NCBI GenBank assembly: GCA_019243595.1
Contig: JAFAUA010000523.1
Span: forward strand, 1 to 6,378
DNA from: Acidimicrobiia bacterium
Lineage (GTDB): Bacteria > Actinomycetota > Acidimicrobiia > Acidimicrobiales > AC-14
Direction of reading: 5' to 3'
DNA: 6,378 bases
The notes under the pieces are model-generated. The model saw only the letters and a program-made list of their open reading frames with translations, was not told the origin of the DNA and did not search any database. Below, piece after piece: positions 1 through 5,479 of this stretch (positions within the stretch are counted from its first letter, which is position 1; the number at the start of each line of letters is the position of its first letter). Made by a program: the position numbers and the translations under genes.

Positions 1-2
1 GC

Positions 3-408
3 GTACAAGGGCCACGTCCATCCCAGGGCGTGTTCGATGGCAAGCCGCTGAACGGCGTGGCCTTCGCCAGCCGGCTCCCCAACGGCAATACGTTTGCTGA
101 CCGACGCCAACAACCACCGGGTGCTCGAGGTGACCGGTGGCGGGTCGGTGGTGTGGTCCTTCACGACCAACACCGACACGGGAAGCAACGCCAACCCGCT
201 GCCGACGCGGGCCATTCGGCTCCGCAACGGCGACACCCTCATCAGCGATCAGTTCAACGACCGGGTCCTCGAGGTCGACCACGGGTCGCCGGCACAGCTC
301 GTGCGTCAATGGGGGACCACCACCGTCGCCGGTGTGGGCCGCAACGCCTTCAACGCCCCCTACGACGCCAAGGTCATCGGCGACTTCACCGGGTTGACGG
401 CGCCGTAA
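3..408 (+). pseudogene. Beta-propeller (NHL/PQQ-like repeat) protein, 3' end only, frameshifted
   Basis: This is the C-terminal part of a repeat protein that begins outside the window. Two propeller-type repeats of about 40 residues are visible. The first has the core LPNGNT, then LTDANNHRVLEV and a VVWSF strand. The second has LRNGDTLISDQFNDRVLEV and then QLVRQWG. The pattern NG-(N/D)-T-L-(I/L)-(S/T)-D-x-x-N-x-RVLEV is typical of NHL or PQQ-like beta-propeller blades, which are often extracytoplasmic binding or enzyme scaffolds. The reading frame does not run through. Blade 1 starts in the frame of base 3 (GKPLNGVAFASRLPNGNT) and continues only in the frame of base 94, so one extra T appears to lie in TTT at 93-95. 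Downstream of that point the first frame gives Arg/Pro/His-rich nonsense. The intact downstream frame, 94-408, could be called as a separate gene from a TTG codon, but that codon lies mid-blade and is not a credible start. A real mutation and an assembly error cannot be told apart here. The exact substrate or role is not identifiable. Confidence 0.72.
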
Positions 409-467
409 GTCCGCCGACGCAGGGGCCATGCACCGAGGCGCATGAGCACGCCGTTTAGCATTGGGCC

Positions 468-1934
468 ATGGCCCCCAACCCGCCGACGGGGCGCGACGTC
501 GACGACGACGTCAGCTTCAGCTGGCCCGGCCAGCAGCGCCGGCGCCCCGAGCAGGGCGTGCTCGAGGCGCGGGTCGCCGAGCGCCGCCGGCGGCTCCAGG
601 AACAGCAGTCGGGGCTCGAGGGCGCAGCGCGCCAGGGCGACTCGGCGCGGCAGGCCGGGTCCGCAGGACCGACGATCGCGGGCGACAGGGCCTCCGCGCC
701 GCTGCCGGCCCGCCGGGAGGACGTCACCCCCGCGGAGCCTTCGCGTACCGACCGCTGGATCGTCACCGAGCTGCGCCGACAGGCGGTCACCACCGAGGCC
801 TCGCTGCGAGAACTCAACGAGCGCATCGACCAGCTGTCGCGGACCATGCGCCAGGTCGTCGAGTTCCTGCCCCGGCTGCAGCAGCAGCGGGCCCAGGCCG
901 CTGGGCCGGCACCGCAGCAGGCGGCGGTCGGCGGCGGTGCCGCATCAGCAGCAATCTCCCAGCGCATCGACGAGCTGGAGGCGCGCATCGAGGCCCGCTT
1001 CGACGAGCTGGCGGGCGCGGCGTCGGCACTGCGCAGCGGTGCGAACGCGCCGGCGTCGGGGCGGCCGGTCGCCATCGACACCGCCGCCGTCAAGGCCCAG
1101 GTGCACGAGGCGATGGCCGAGGTCACCAAAGAACTGGCCGCCATGGGCGACCGCCTGCGCGCCGAGCTGGCGACCGCCGCCGGTCAGGCCGAAGCCCGGC
1201 TCAACCGCGACCGCGACCAGATGCGCGAGGCGCTGCATCAGACGGTCGGCAAGCTCAACGAGCTCGTCGGCGGCGCCGCGTCGCGCGACGACCTGCGCCA
1301 ATACTGGGTCGAGATGGCAGCCAAGCTGGCCAAGCAGCAGGAGGTCATCGTCTCCGAGCGCGAGCAGCTGCGCGCCGACCTGGCCGAGCGCCTCGACCAG
1401 ATCTCCAACGAACGTGAGCAGCTGCGCGTCGAGGTCGGCGAGCGCCTGGCGCGTGTCGCCGAGGCGGCGGCCGTGCGCGATCGCGGCACCGCCGCCGACA
1501 CCAAGCCCATCGCCGCCGCGTCGGCCGCGCAGAAAGCGGCAATCGACGAGCTGCGCCGGGACCTGAACCAGCTGGGCGCCCAGCTCCTGGCGGCCACGGG
1601 GCGCAACGCTCCCGTCCTCACCGAGAACGCCGTCGAGAACCTGAACAAGTCGATGGCCCAGGCCGCCTCGGCGCTGGCCAGCGCGGCGTCCAAGGACGAC
1701 CTGGAAGCGCTTCGCAACCAGCTGGCCGGCACCGTCACCCGCCTCGAGCGGGCCCTGATCGACCGGGTCGAAGAGGGCCAGGATCGGTGGGAGGAGCGGC
1801 TCGAGACCGCCCTCGAGGCCGTGCAGCTGGCCGTCGACGGCGTCGAGCTGAACCGCCGGGCCATGCTCGCCGAGGTCAGCGCCGCGGTGCGGGCGACGCT
1901 CGTCGGCTTCATGCCCGGTATCTCCCAGCGCTAG
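468..1934 (+). CDS. Large soluble coiled-coil protein of unknown function
   Basis: I do not recognise a named family. The 488-residue product has no signal peptide and no membrane segment. Residues 1-95 are a charged, Pro/Gly/Ala-rich, probably disordered head. From about 96 to 140, 160-260, 270-335, 352-375 and 388-485 the sequence is Ala/Glu/Gln/Arg/Leu-rich with regular hydrophobic spacing, as in long helical coiled coils. A near-repeat EREQLR-x5-ERL occurs at residues 297-309 and 315-327, 18 residues apart. A second echo is A-S-(R/K)-D-D-L at 271-276 and 407-412. An in-frame TAG at 456-458 and the absence of any earlier start fix ATG 468 as the first possible start, although no good Shine-Dalgarno site precedes it. 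The other long open frames here are Arg/Ser/Pro-rich shadows. A structural or scaffolding cytoplasmic role is plausible from composition only. The pilin gene lies 118 bases downstream on the same strand but has its own promoter candidate, so a functional link is unproven. Confidence 0.85.
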   Translation: MAPNPPTGRDVDDDVSFSWPGQQRRRPEQGVLEARVAERRRRLQEQQSGLEGAARQGDSARQAGSAGPTIAGDRASAPLPARREDVTPAEPSRTDRWIVTELRRQAVTTEASLRELNERIDQLSRTMRQVVEFLPRLQQQRAQAAGPAPQQAAVGGGAASAAISQRIDELEARIEARFDELAGAASALRSGANAPASGRPVAIDTAAVKAQVHEAMAEVTKELAAMGDRLRAELATAAGQAEARLNRDRDQMREALHQTVGKLNELVGGAASRDDLRQYWVEMAAKLAKQQEVIVSEREQLRADLAERLDQISNEREQLRVEVGERLARVAEAAAVRDRGTAADTKPIAAASAAQKAAIDELRRDLNQLGAQLLAATGRNAPVLTENAVENLNKSMAQAASALASAASKDDLEALRNQLAGTVTRLERALIDRVEEGQDRWEERLETALEAVQLAVDGVELNRRAMLAEVSAAVRATLVGFMPGISQR

Positions 1935-1974
1935 CGGCTCCGACTGCGGCGATAGGCCGAAATACTCATCTCGC

Positions 1975-2001
1975 TCAAGGGTCTGGGGACGCCACCGATA
2001 C
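1975..2001 (+). promoter_or_regulatory. Candidate sigma-28 (FliA/SigD/WhiG-type) promoter of the pilin gene
   Basis: TCAA at 1975-1978 is followed by exactly 15 bases and then ACCGATAC at 1994-2001. The established consensus for motility/sporulation sigma factors is TAAA-N15-GCCGATA(A/T). The match is 3 of 4 in the -35 element and 6 of 8 in the -10 element, including the whole CCGATA core. Transcription would begin near 2008, leaving a leader of about 45 bases before the pilin ATG. It is the only such match I found in the intergenic DNA of this window. Confidence 0.5.
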
Positions 2002-2037
2002 CTACGTGGGAAGCGACCGCTGGGGCCGCTCGACACG

Positions 2038-2044
2038 AAAGGGG
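2038..2044 (+). promoter_or_regulatory. Ribosome binding site of the pilin gene
   Basis: AAAGGGG lies 8 bases before ATG 2053. It helps choose this start over the out-of-frame ATG at 2046, which would give an Arg/His-rich product with no pilin features. Confidence 0.6.
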
Positions 2045-2052
2045 TATGGGGC

Positions 2053-2253
2053 ATGGACCTCATCCGTTATTGGCAGGAGCAGTGCGCCCCGTACCTGCGG
2101 GCGAAGTTCGGCAACAGCGAGCGTGGTGCGAGCCTCGTGGAGTACGCCCTCCTCGTGGCGCTGATCGCGGTCATCTGCATCGTCGCCATCGCCTTCCTGG
2201 GCAAGAGCGCGTCGAGCAAGTTCTCCACCGTCGGCTCTTCGGTCGCCGGCTAG
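2053..2253 (+). CDS. Flp/type IVb pilin, prepilin form
   Basis: This is the small major-subunit pilin of Flp (Tad-type) pili, which are used for surface adhesion. The 66-residue product is typical in length for the family. A hydrophilic leader of 25 residues ends in ERG at 23-25. The hydrophobic helix starts ASLVEYALLVALIAV from residue 26. This is the classic type IVb prepilin site: cleavage after Gly25 by a prepilin peptidase, Glu at mature position +5 (E30) and Tyr at +6 (Y31), then about 20 hydrophobic residues that anchor and pack the subunit. The mature chain is about 41 residues and ends in a Ser/Gly-rich tail. Cys42 lies within the helix. No tad assembly genes (cpaF/tadA ATPase, tadB/C, prepilin peptidase) are in the window, so the assembly machinery must be elsewhere or beyond the edges. 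The gene looks monocistronic, with a sigma-28-like promoter upstream and a hairpin downstream. Confidence 0.93.
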   Translation: MDLIRYWQEQCAPYLRAKFGNSERGASLVEYALLVALIAVICIVAIAFLGKSASSKFSTVGSSVAG

Positions 2254-2274
2254 TTCGCACGTAGCACCGGCAGG

Positions 2275-2301
2275 GGCGTCCGCAACGCAGCGGGCGCCTT
2301 T
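2275..2301 (+). terminator. Hairpin terminator after the pilin gene
   Basis: GGCGTCCGC (2275-2283) pairs with GCGGGCGCC (2290-2298) over 9 base pairs with one G-U wobble. The loop is AACGCA, and TTT follows at 2299-2301. The stem is strong but the T-run is short, as often seen in high-GC bacteria. It begins 22 bases after the pilin stop and separates the pilin from the metal operon. Confidence 0.6.
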
Positions 2302-2342
2302 GTCGCGTCCGGGAACGGATTCGCGCCCTCCTTAACGACGTC

Positions 2343-2371
2343 TTGGCAGTGACTTTGCCGCGTCCTGTTAG
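2343..2371 (+). promoter_or_regulatory. Weak candidate housekeeping promoter for the metal operon
   Basis: TTGGCA at 2343-2348 is close to the sigma-70 -35 element TTGACA. After 17 bases, TGTTAG at 2366-2371 is a poor -10 (3 of 6). It would give a leader of roughly 80 bases before ATG 2461. The call rests mostly on position and on the -35 box. Another sigma factor could read this region. Confidence 0.25.
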
Positions 2372-2420
2372 AGGTACAGGGGTTACACGCGGCGTCGTGT
2401 CGCGATGATGGCGGACCGCC
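2364..2420 (+). repeat. Cluster of three short inverted repeats in the leader of the metal operon
   Basis: Three perfect 5-base inverted repeats follow one another. They are CCTGT-N7-ACAGG (2364-2380), ACACG-N6-CGTGT (2385-2400) and GGCGG-A-CCGCC (2410-2420). They could be operator half-sites or hairpins in the leader RNA. Short repeats arise easily by chance in such GC-rich DNA, so function is only a possibility. The first two contain A/T positions and are less trivially explained by composition. Confidence 0.3.
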
Positions 2421-2449
2421 GTGAGCGCCAGGGCACTCTTCGCCCGCCT

Positions 2450-2456
2450 GGAGGTG
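2450..2456 (+). promoter_or_regulatory. Strong ribosome binding site deciding ATG 2461
   Basis: GGAGGTG has its GGAGG core 6 bases before ATG 2461. This is close to the ideal anti-16S pairing and spacing, and it fixes the start of the PRC/MgtE_N/CBS gene rather than a later Met such as the one at 2521. Confidence 0.8.
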
Positions 2457-2460
2457 CTTC

Positions 2461-3789
2461 ATGTCCCGTCGTCCACCACTGTCCCGCCCCGCGGCGCTCC
2501 GCCAGCGCCGCGCCACGCGCATGCTCGCCAACCGCTCGGTACGCGACAACCTCATCAGCGTCGCCGGCCTCGTCGGTCGCCGGGTCACGAACCAGGCTGG
2601 CGATGTCATCGGCCGCGTCCAAGACGTCGTCGCCCGTTGGGAGGGCGAGCAGTACCCGCCGATCACGGGCTTGGTGGTCCGGGTGGGGAGACGCAGTTCG
2701 TTCGTGCGCGCCGAGGAGGTCACCCAGCTCGAAGCTGCCCACATCGGGCTTCGCTCCGCGCGCGTCGACCTGATCGGCTACCACCGGCGGGCCGATGAGG
2801 TGGCTCTGGTGGCCGACGTCATGGATCACCAGATCGTCGACGTCGACGGGCTGCGCGTTGTACGAGCCGCCGACCTCTATCTGACCCGGGTGCGCGATCG
2901 CGTCCTACTCGTAGGCGTCGACGTCGGATTCTCAAGCCTGCTGCGGCGCCTGGGGCCTGCCCGCTTCCGCACCCGTCCGACGCCAGAGCGGGTGATCGAC
3001 TGGGCGACGATCCAGCCCTTCGCCGGCGGCGAGGGCGCCGTCCCCCTCCGGCGGCCGAACCAGGAGCTCCATCGCCTTCGTCCCGCCGAACTCGCTGACC
3101 TCCTCGAACACCTCGGGCGCAACGAGCGCCAAGAGCTGATCGAGACCCTCGAACCCGAGGTGGCGGCGGACGCGCTCGAGGAGATGCAGCCCGAGGAGCT
3201 CGAGGCGCTGTTGCGGGAGGCGCGCGTCGACCAGGCGGCTGAGCTCGTATCGAGGATGGAGCCCGACGAGGCCGCCGACGCCCTTCGCGATCTCGACGAC
3301 GAGACCCGCGCCGCGTTGCTGGCCCACATGGATCCCGAGCGCGCGCACGCGCTGGAGACGATGGCGCGCTATCCGGAGCGCACCGCGGCGGGCATCATGA
3401 CGACCCAGCTCGTCTGCTGTCGTCCCGACGACACGGTCGAGGCCGTGCGCGACCAGCTCCGTGACGCGATCGACCACGCCGCCGACATCGACAACGTGTG
3501 CGTCCTCGACGGTGACGATCGTCTGCTCGACGACGTCAGCCTCTTCGAGCTCATCGTCGCCGAGCCGGGCGAGCGCATGGAGACCCTGGTGGGACCGCCC
3601 TGGCCCGTCACCGTTGACCCGGGCGCGACGCTCGACGACGTCACCGAGCGCCTGGTGGCCAATCGCCGTTCCTCGCTGATTGTGGCCGACGGCGAGGGCC
3701 GACCTCTGGGGCGGATCCTGGCCGATGACGTCGTCGACGCACTGCTGCCCGATCGCGGCCGGCTGCGCTTCCCGCGGATTCTGGGATGA
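2461..3789 (+). CDS. Soluble MgtE-type Mg2+ sensor: PRC barrel, MgtE_N domain and CBS pair, no transporter domain
   Basis: The 442-residue protein holds the regulatory half of the Mg2+ channel MgtE without its membrane half. A basic N-terminus (1-25) is followed by a PRC barrel at about 33-90 (GRRV-x5-GDVIGRV, then a PPITGLVV strand). A second barrel-like segment lies at about 115-160 (VMDHQIVDVDG, then VLLVGVDVG). An MgtE_N superhelix at about 200-300 has the repeated pattern LRPAELADLLEHL, MQPEELEALL and MEPDEAADALRDL. The RYPERTAAGIMTT link leads into CBS 1 (about 312-365) and CBS 2 (about 375-430). No hydrophobic stretch is long enough to cross a membrane. In MgtE these acidic N and CBS domains bind cytosolic Mg2+ and close the pore, which is established family knowledge. 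Here they should act on a partner, and the obvious one is the NRAMP-like carrier whose start codon overlaps this stop (ATGA, 3786-3789). Sensing of another ion or of a nucleotide by the CBS pair is possible. The architecture is confident; the partner is inferred. Confidence 0.9.
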   Translation: MSRRPPLSRPAALRQRRATRMLANRSVRDNLISVAGLVGRRVTNQAGDVIGRVQDVVARWEGEQYPPITGLVVRVGRRSSFVRAEEVTQLEAAHIGLRSARVDLIGYHRRADEVALVADVMDHQIVDVDGLRVVRAADLYLTRVRDRVLLVGVDVGFSSLLRRLGPARFRTRPTPERVIDWATIQPFAGGEGAVPLRRPNQELHRLRPAELADLLEHLGRNERQELIETLEPEVAADALEEMQPEELEALLREARVDQAAELVSRMEPDEAADALRDLDDETRAALLAHMDPERAHALETMARYPERTAAGIMTTQLVCCRPDDTVEAVRDQLRDAIDHAADIDNVCVLDGDDRLLDDVSLFELIVAEPGERMETLVGPPWPVTVDPGATLDDVTERLVANRRSSLIVADGEGRPLGRILADDVVDALLPDRGRLRFPRILG

Positions 3790-5036
3790 CCACGCCCGAT
3801 CGCCGACCTCGGCCGCGCCTCATCGTCTGGCTCGGTGTGCTCGGGCCCGGGCTGATCGCCGCCAACGCCGGTAACGACGCCGGCGGTATCGCCACCTACG
3901 CCTCAGCGGGCGCCCAGTTCGCCTACCGGACGCTGTTCCTCATGGTCCTCGTCACGGTCGGCCTCGTCGTCGTGCAGGAGATGTCGACACGCCTGGGCGC
4001 GTACACAGGCGAGGGTTTGATGTCGCTCATCCGCGAGCAGTTCCCGTTGCGATGGGCGGCGTTTGCGATCGTCGCGCTCGTCGTCGCCAACGTCGGGTTG
4101 GTCGTCTCCGAGTTCGCGGGCATCGGCGCAGCCCTCGAGCTGCTCGGCGTCACCCGCTACATCGCGGTGCCGGTCGCGGCCCTGGTGATCTGGGCGGTGG
4201 TCGTGCTCGGCTCCTACCGCTACGCCGAGCGCGTCTTTCTTCTGCTGTCGGTCGTCTTCGTGGCCTATCCCGTCGCTGCGCTCCTGGGGCACCCCGACTG
4301 GGGCAAAGCAGGCGCACAGACGGCCTGGCCGCATTTCGTCGGCGGCCACGACTTCCTCTTCTTGGCGGTCGCCCTCATCGGCACGACGATCACGCCGTAC
4401 ATGCAGCTGTACGCGGCAGCGGCCGTCGCCGACCGGGGCATCGGACCGGAGGACTACCCGGCCGAGCGCGTCGACGCCGTGGCCGGCGCCATCTTCGCCG
4501 ACGTCGTGTCGTGGTTCATCATCGTCGCCACCGCCGCCGCCATCGGCGGCCGCGGCCCACTGAGCTCGGCCAAGCAGGCGGCCGAGGCGCTCAAGCCGGT
4601 CGCCGGGGCGGGCGCCGAGGCCCTGTTCGGCATCGGGCTCCTCGGCGCGTCCGCCCTCGCCGCCGCTGTGGTCCCTCTGGCCACCGCCTACGCCGTCGCC
4701 GAGGCCGTCGGGGCTGAACGCTCAACGTCACGCCGCTTCTCGGAGGCACCGCTGTTCGTCGGATTGTTCACCGCGTTGGTGTTCGTCGGCGCCCTGATCG
4801 CCATTGCCCCCGGCAATCTCATCACCCTGCTGATCAACATGCAGGTGATCAACGGCGTCGTGGCACCGGTCATCCTGGTGTTCATCTTGCTGCTTGCGAA
4901 CCGCCGCGCGGTGCTCGGCGACGCGGTCAACGGATCACGGTTCAACATCGTGGCCACCGTCAGCGTCCTCGCCGTGGCCGTGCTCGCCTTCGTCGTCGTC
5001 GTCCAGACGGTGGGCGGATGGGTCGGACTCCTCTGA
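3786..5036 (+). CDS. NRAMP/SLC11-family divalent metal transporter, NRMT-like (probable Mg2+ carrier)
   Basis: The 416-residue protein is of usual length for bacterial NRAMP carriers and has about 11 hydrophobic helices in a LeuT-type fold. TM1 carries GPGLIAANAGNDAGG (20-34) and the AGAQFAY strand end (41-47). TM3 starts after QEMSTRLGAYTGEGL (64-78). TM6 carries GTTITPYMQLY (199-209). In canonical Mn2+/Fe2+ transporters these read DPGN in TM1 and (A)xMPH in TM6. Here the first Asp is kept (D31), but the metal-binding Asn is Gly34, the soft-metal-selecting Met is Thr203 and His is Tyr205. Established work on SLC11 relatives shows that loss of that Met relaxes discrimination against Mg2+ and Ca2+, and that an NRMT branch carries Mg2+. 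Mg2+ is therefore the likely substrate here, by inference. The gene overlaps the upstream sensor by ATGA and has no strong ribosome site of its own, which implies translational coupling. No convincing terminator is seen in the 29 bases before the convergent gene. Confidence 0.92.
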   Translation: MTTPDRRPRPRLIVWLGVLGPGLIAANAGNDAGGIATYASAGAQFAYRTLFLMVLVTVGLVVVQEMSTRLGAYTGEGLMSLIREQFPLRWAAFAIVALVVANVGLVVSEFAGIGAALELLGVTRYIAVPVAALVIWAVVVLGSYRYAERVFLLLSVVFVAYPVAALLGHPDWGKAGAQTAWPHFVGGHDFLFLAVALIGTTITPYMQLYAAAAVADRGIGPEDYPAERVDAVAGAIFADVVSWFIIVATAAAIGGRGPLSSAKQAAEALKPVAGAGAEALFGIGLLGASALAAAVVPLATAYAVAEAVGAERSTSRRFSEAPLFVGLFTALVFVGALIAIAPGNLITLLINMQVINGVVAPVILVFILLLANRRAVLGDAVNGSRFNIVATVSVLAVAVLAFVVVVQTVGGWVGLL

Positions 5037-5065
5037 CGACTTGGACCCGTAGCGCCTTCAGGAAC

Positions 5066-5461
5066 TCATTGAGTCGCCAGACATTTGGCCAATGCCTTGG
5101 TCATCACGTTGACGCCATGAGGTGAGCCTCCGACCGCGGGGCTCGTACGGATCACGCACGAGTTCGAACCGGCCAACGCGACGGCGCGGGCGCCGCCGCG
5201 GTGCAAGGCCGGATCCCTGCACACCACAACAACGCCTGCGACGGCTGAGCAGTCGGGATGGAAGCCCACCGCCGACACGGGGCCGAACCCGACGTTGGCC
5301 GCCGCCTGTTTGGTGGCGGTGACGACGGCATTGTCGGGGTTGGCGCGCACGGTCACTGACGAACCCCGCCCGACGCCGTCGGTCGCGGCGCGCGCCGGGG
5401 CGACAACGGCGATCGCAGCGACCGCGGCGGCCGCGACCCCAACAACAACAGCTCGGACCAT
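5066..5461 (-). CDS. Small secreted four-cysteine protein, function unknown
   Basis: The 131-residue product is not a family I recognise. It begins with a clear Sec signal peptide: MVR, then an Ala/Val-rich hydrophobic core (residues 4-20) and the APARA cleavage site, so the mature protein probably begins at Ala26. The mature part of about 106 residues has four cysteines (C71, C81, C102, C127), enough for two disulfides outside the cell. It has no lipobox and no second membrane segment. The start is fixed by a strong ribosome site at 5468-5475 on this strand. The gene lies only 18 bases after the glycoside hydrolase stop on the same strand, so the two are almost certainly co-transcribed. A role linked to cell-surface carbohydrate is possible but only from context. 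It ends convergently 29 bases from the NRAMP gene. Confidence 0.82.
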   Translation of the reverse strand: MVRAVVVGVAAAAVAAIAVVAPARAATDGVGRGSSVTVRANPDNAVVTATKQAAANVGFGPVSAVGFHPDCSAVAGVVVVCRDPALHRGGARAVALAGSNSCVIRTSPAVGGSPHGVNVMTKALAKCLATQ

Positions 5462-5467
5462 GCTGCT

Positions 5468-5475
5468 ACCTCCCC
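5468..5475 (-). promoter_or_regulatory. Strong ribosome binding site of the small secreted protein
   Basis: On the minus strand GGGGAGGT ends 6 bases before ATG 5461, inside the 18-base gap after the upstream gene. It decides the start and supports one transcript for both minus-strand genes with independent translation of the second. Confidence 0.75.
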
Positions 5476-5479
5476 GATG

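Noticed and set aside
442..1566. 374-residue open frame overlapping the coiled-coil gene on the + strand
   Set aside because: It is composed almost wholly of Arg, Ser, Pro, Thr and Ala, the usual frame-shifted shadow of a GC-rich gene. The frame starting at 468 has a sensible coiled-coil composition.
1949..1963. GGCCGAAAT at 1955-1963 as an alternative sigma-28 -10 element
   Set aside because: It matches 6 of 8 positions but breaks the GCCGATA core and has no TAAA-like element about 15 bases upstream.
1935..2052. Cyclic-di-GMP riboswitch ahead of the pilin gene
   Set aside because: GGGGACGCC at 1985-1993 recalls part of the GEMM motif, but the GCAAA core, the tetraloop-receptor arrangement and the second conserved stem are missing. 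The sigma-28-type promoter explains the same bases better and would place transcription start downstream of them.
945..2063. 372-residue open frame on the - strand across the coiled-coil gene
   Set aside because: It mirrors the Leu/Gly/Asp-rich antisense of a GC3-rich gene, overlaps the promoter and start of the pilin, and shows no domain pattern.
2340..2460. M-box (ykoK) magnesium riboswitch upstream of the Mg2+ operon
   Set aside because: The conserved M-box segments, such as the GGUGAGGCUCC-like block and the later GACGCCAA and GGGUCAACAG blocks, are not present. Only a superficial TTAGAGGTACAGG resemblance was found.
5064..5074. ACTCATTGAGT palindrome between the convergent genes as a bidirectional terminator
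   Set aside because: The stem is only 5 base pairs with a one-base centre, no T-run is present on either side, and it overlaps the stop codon of the minus-strand gene. It is too weak to call.
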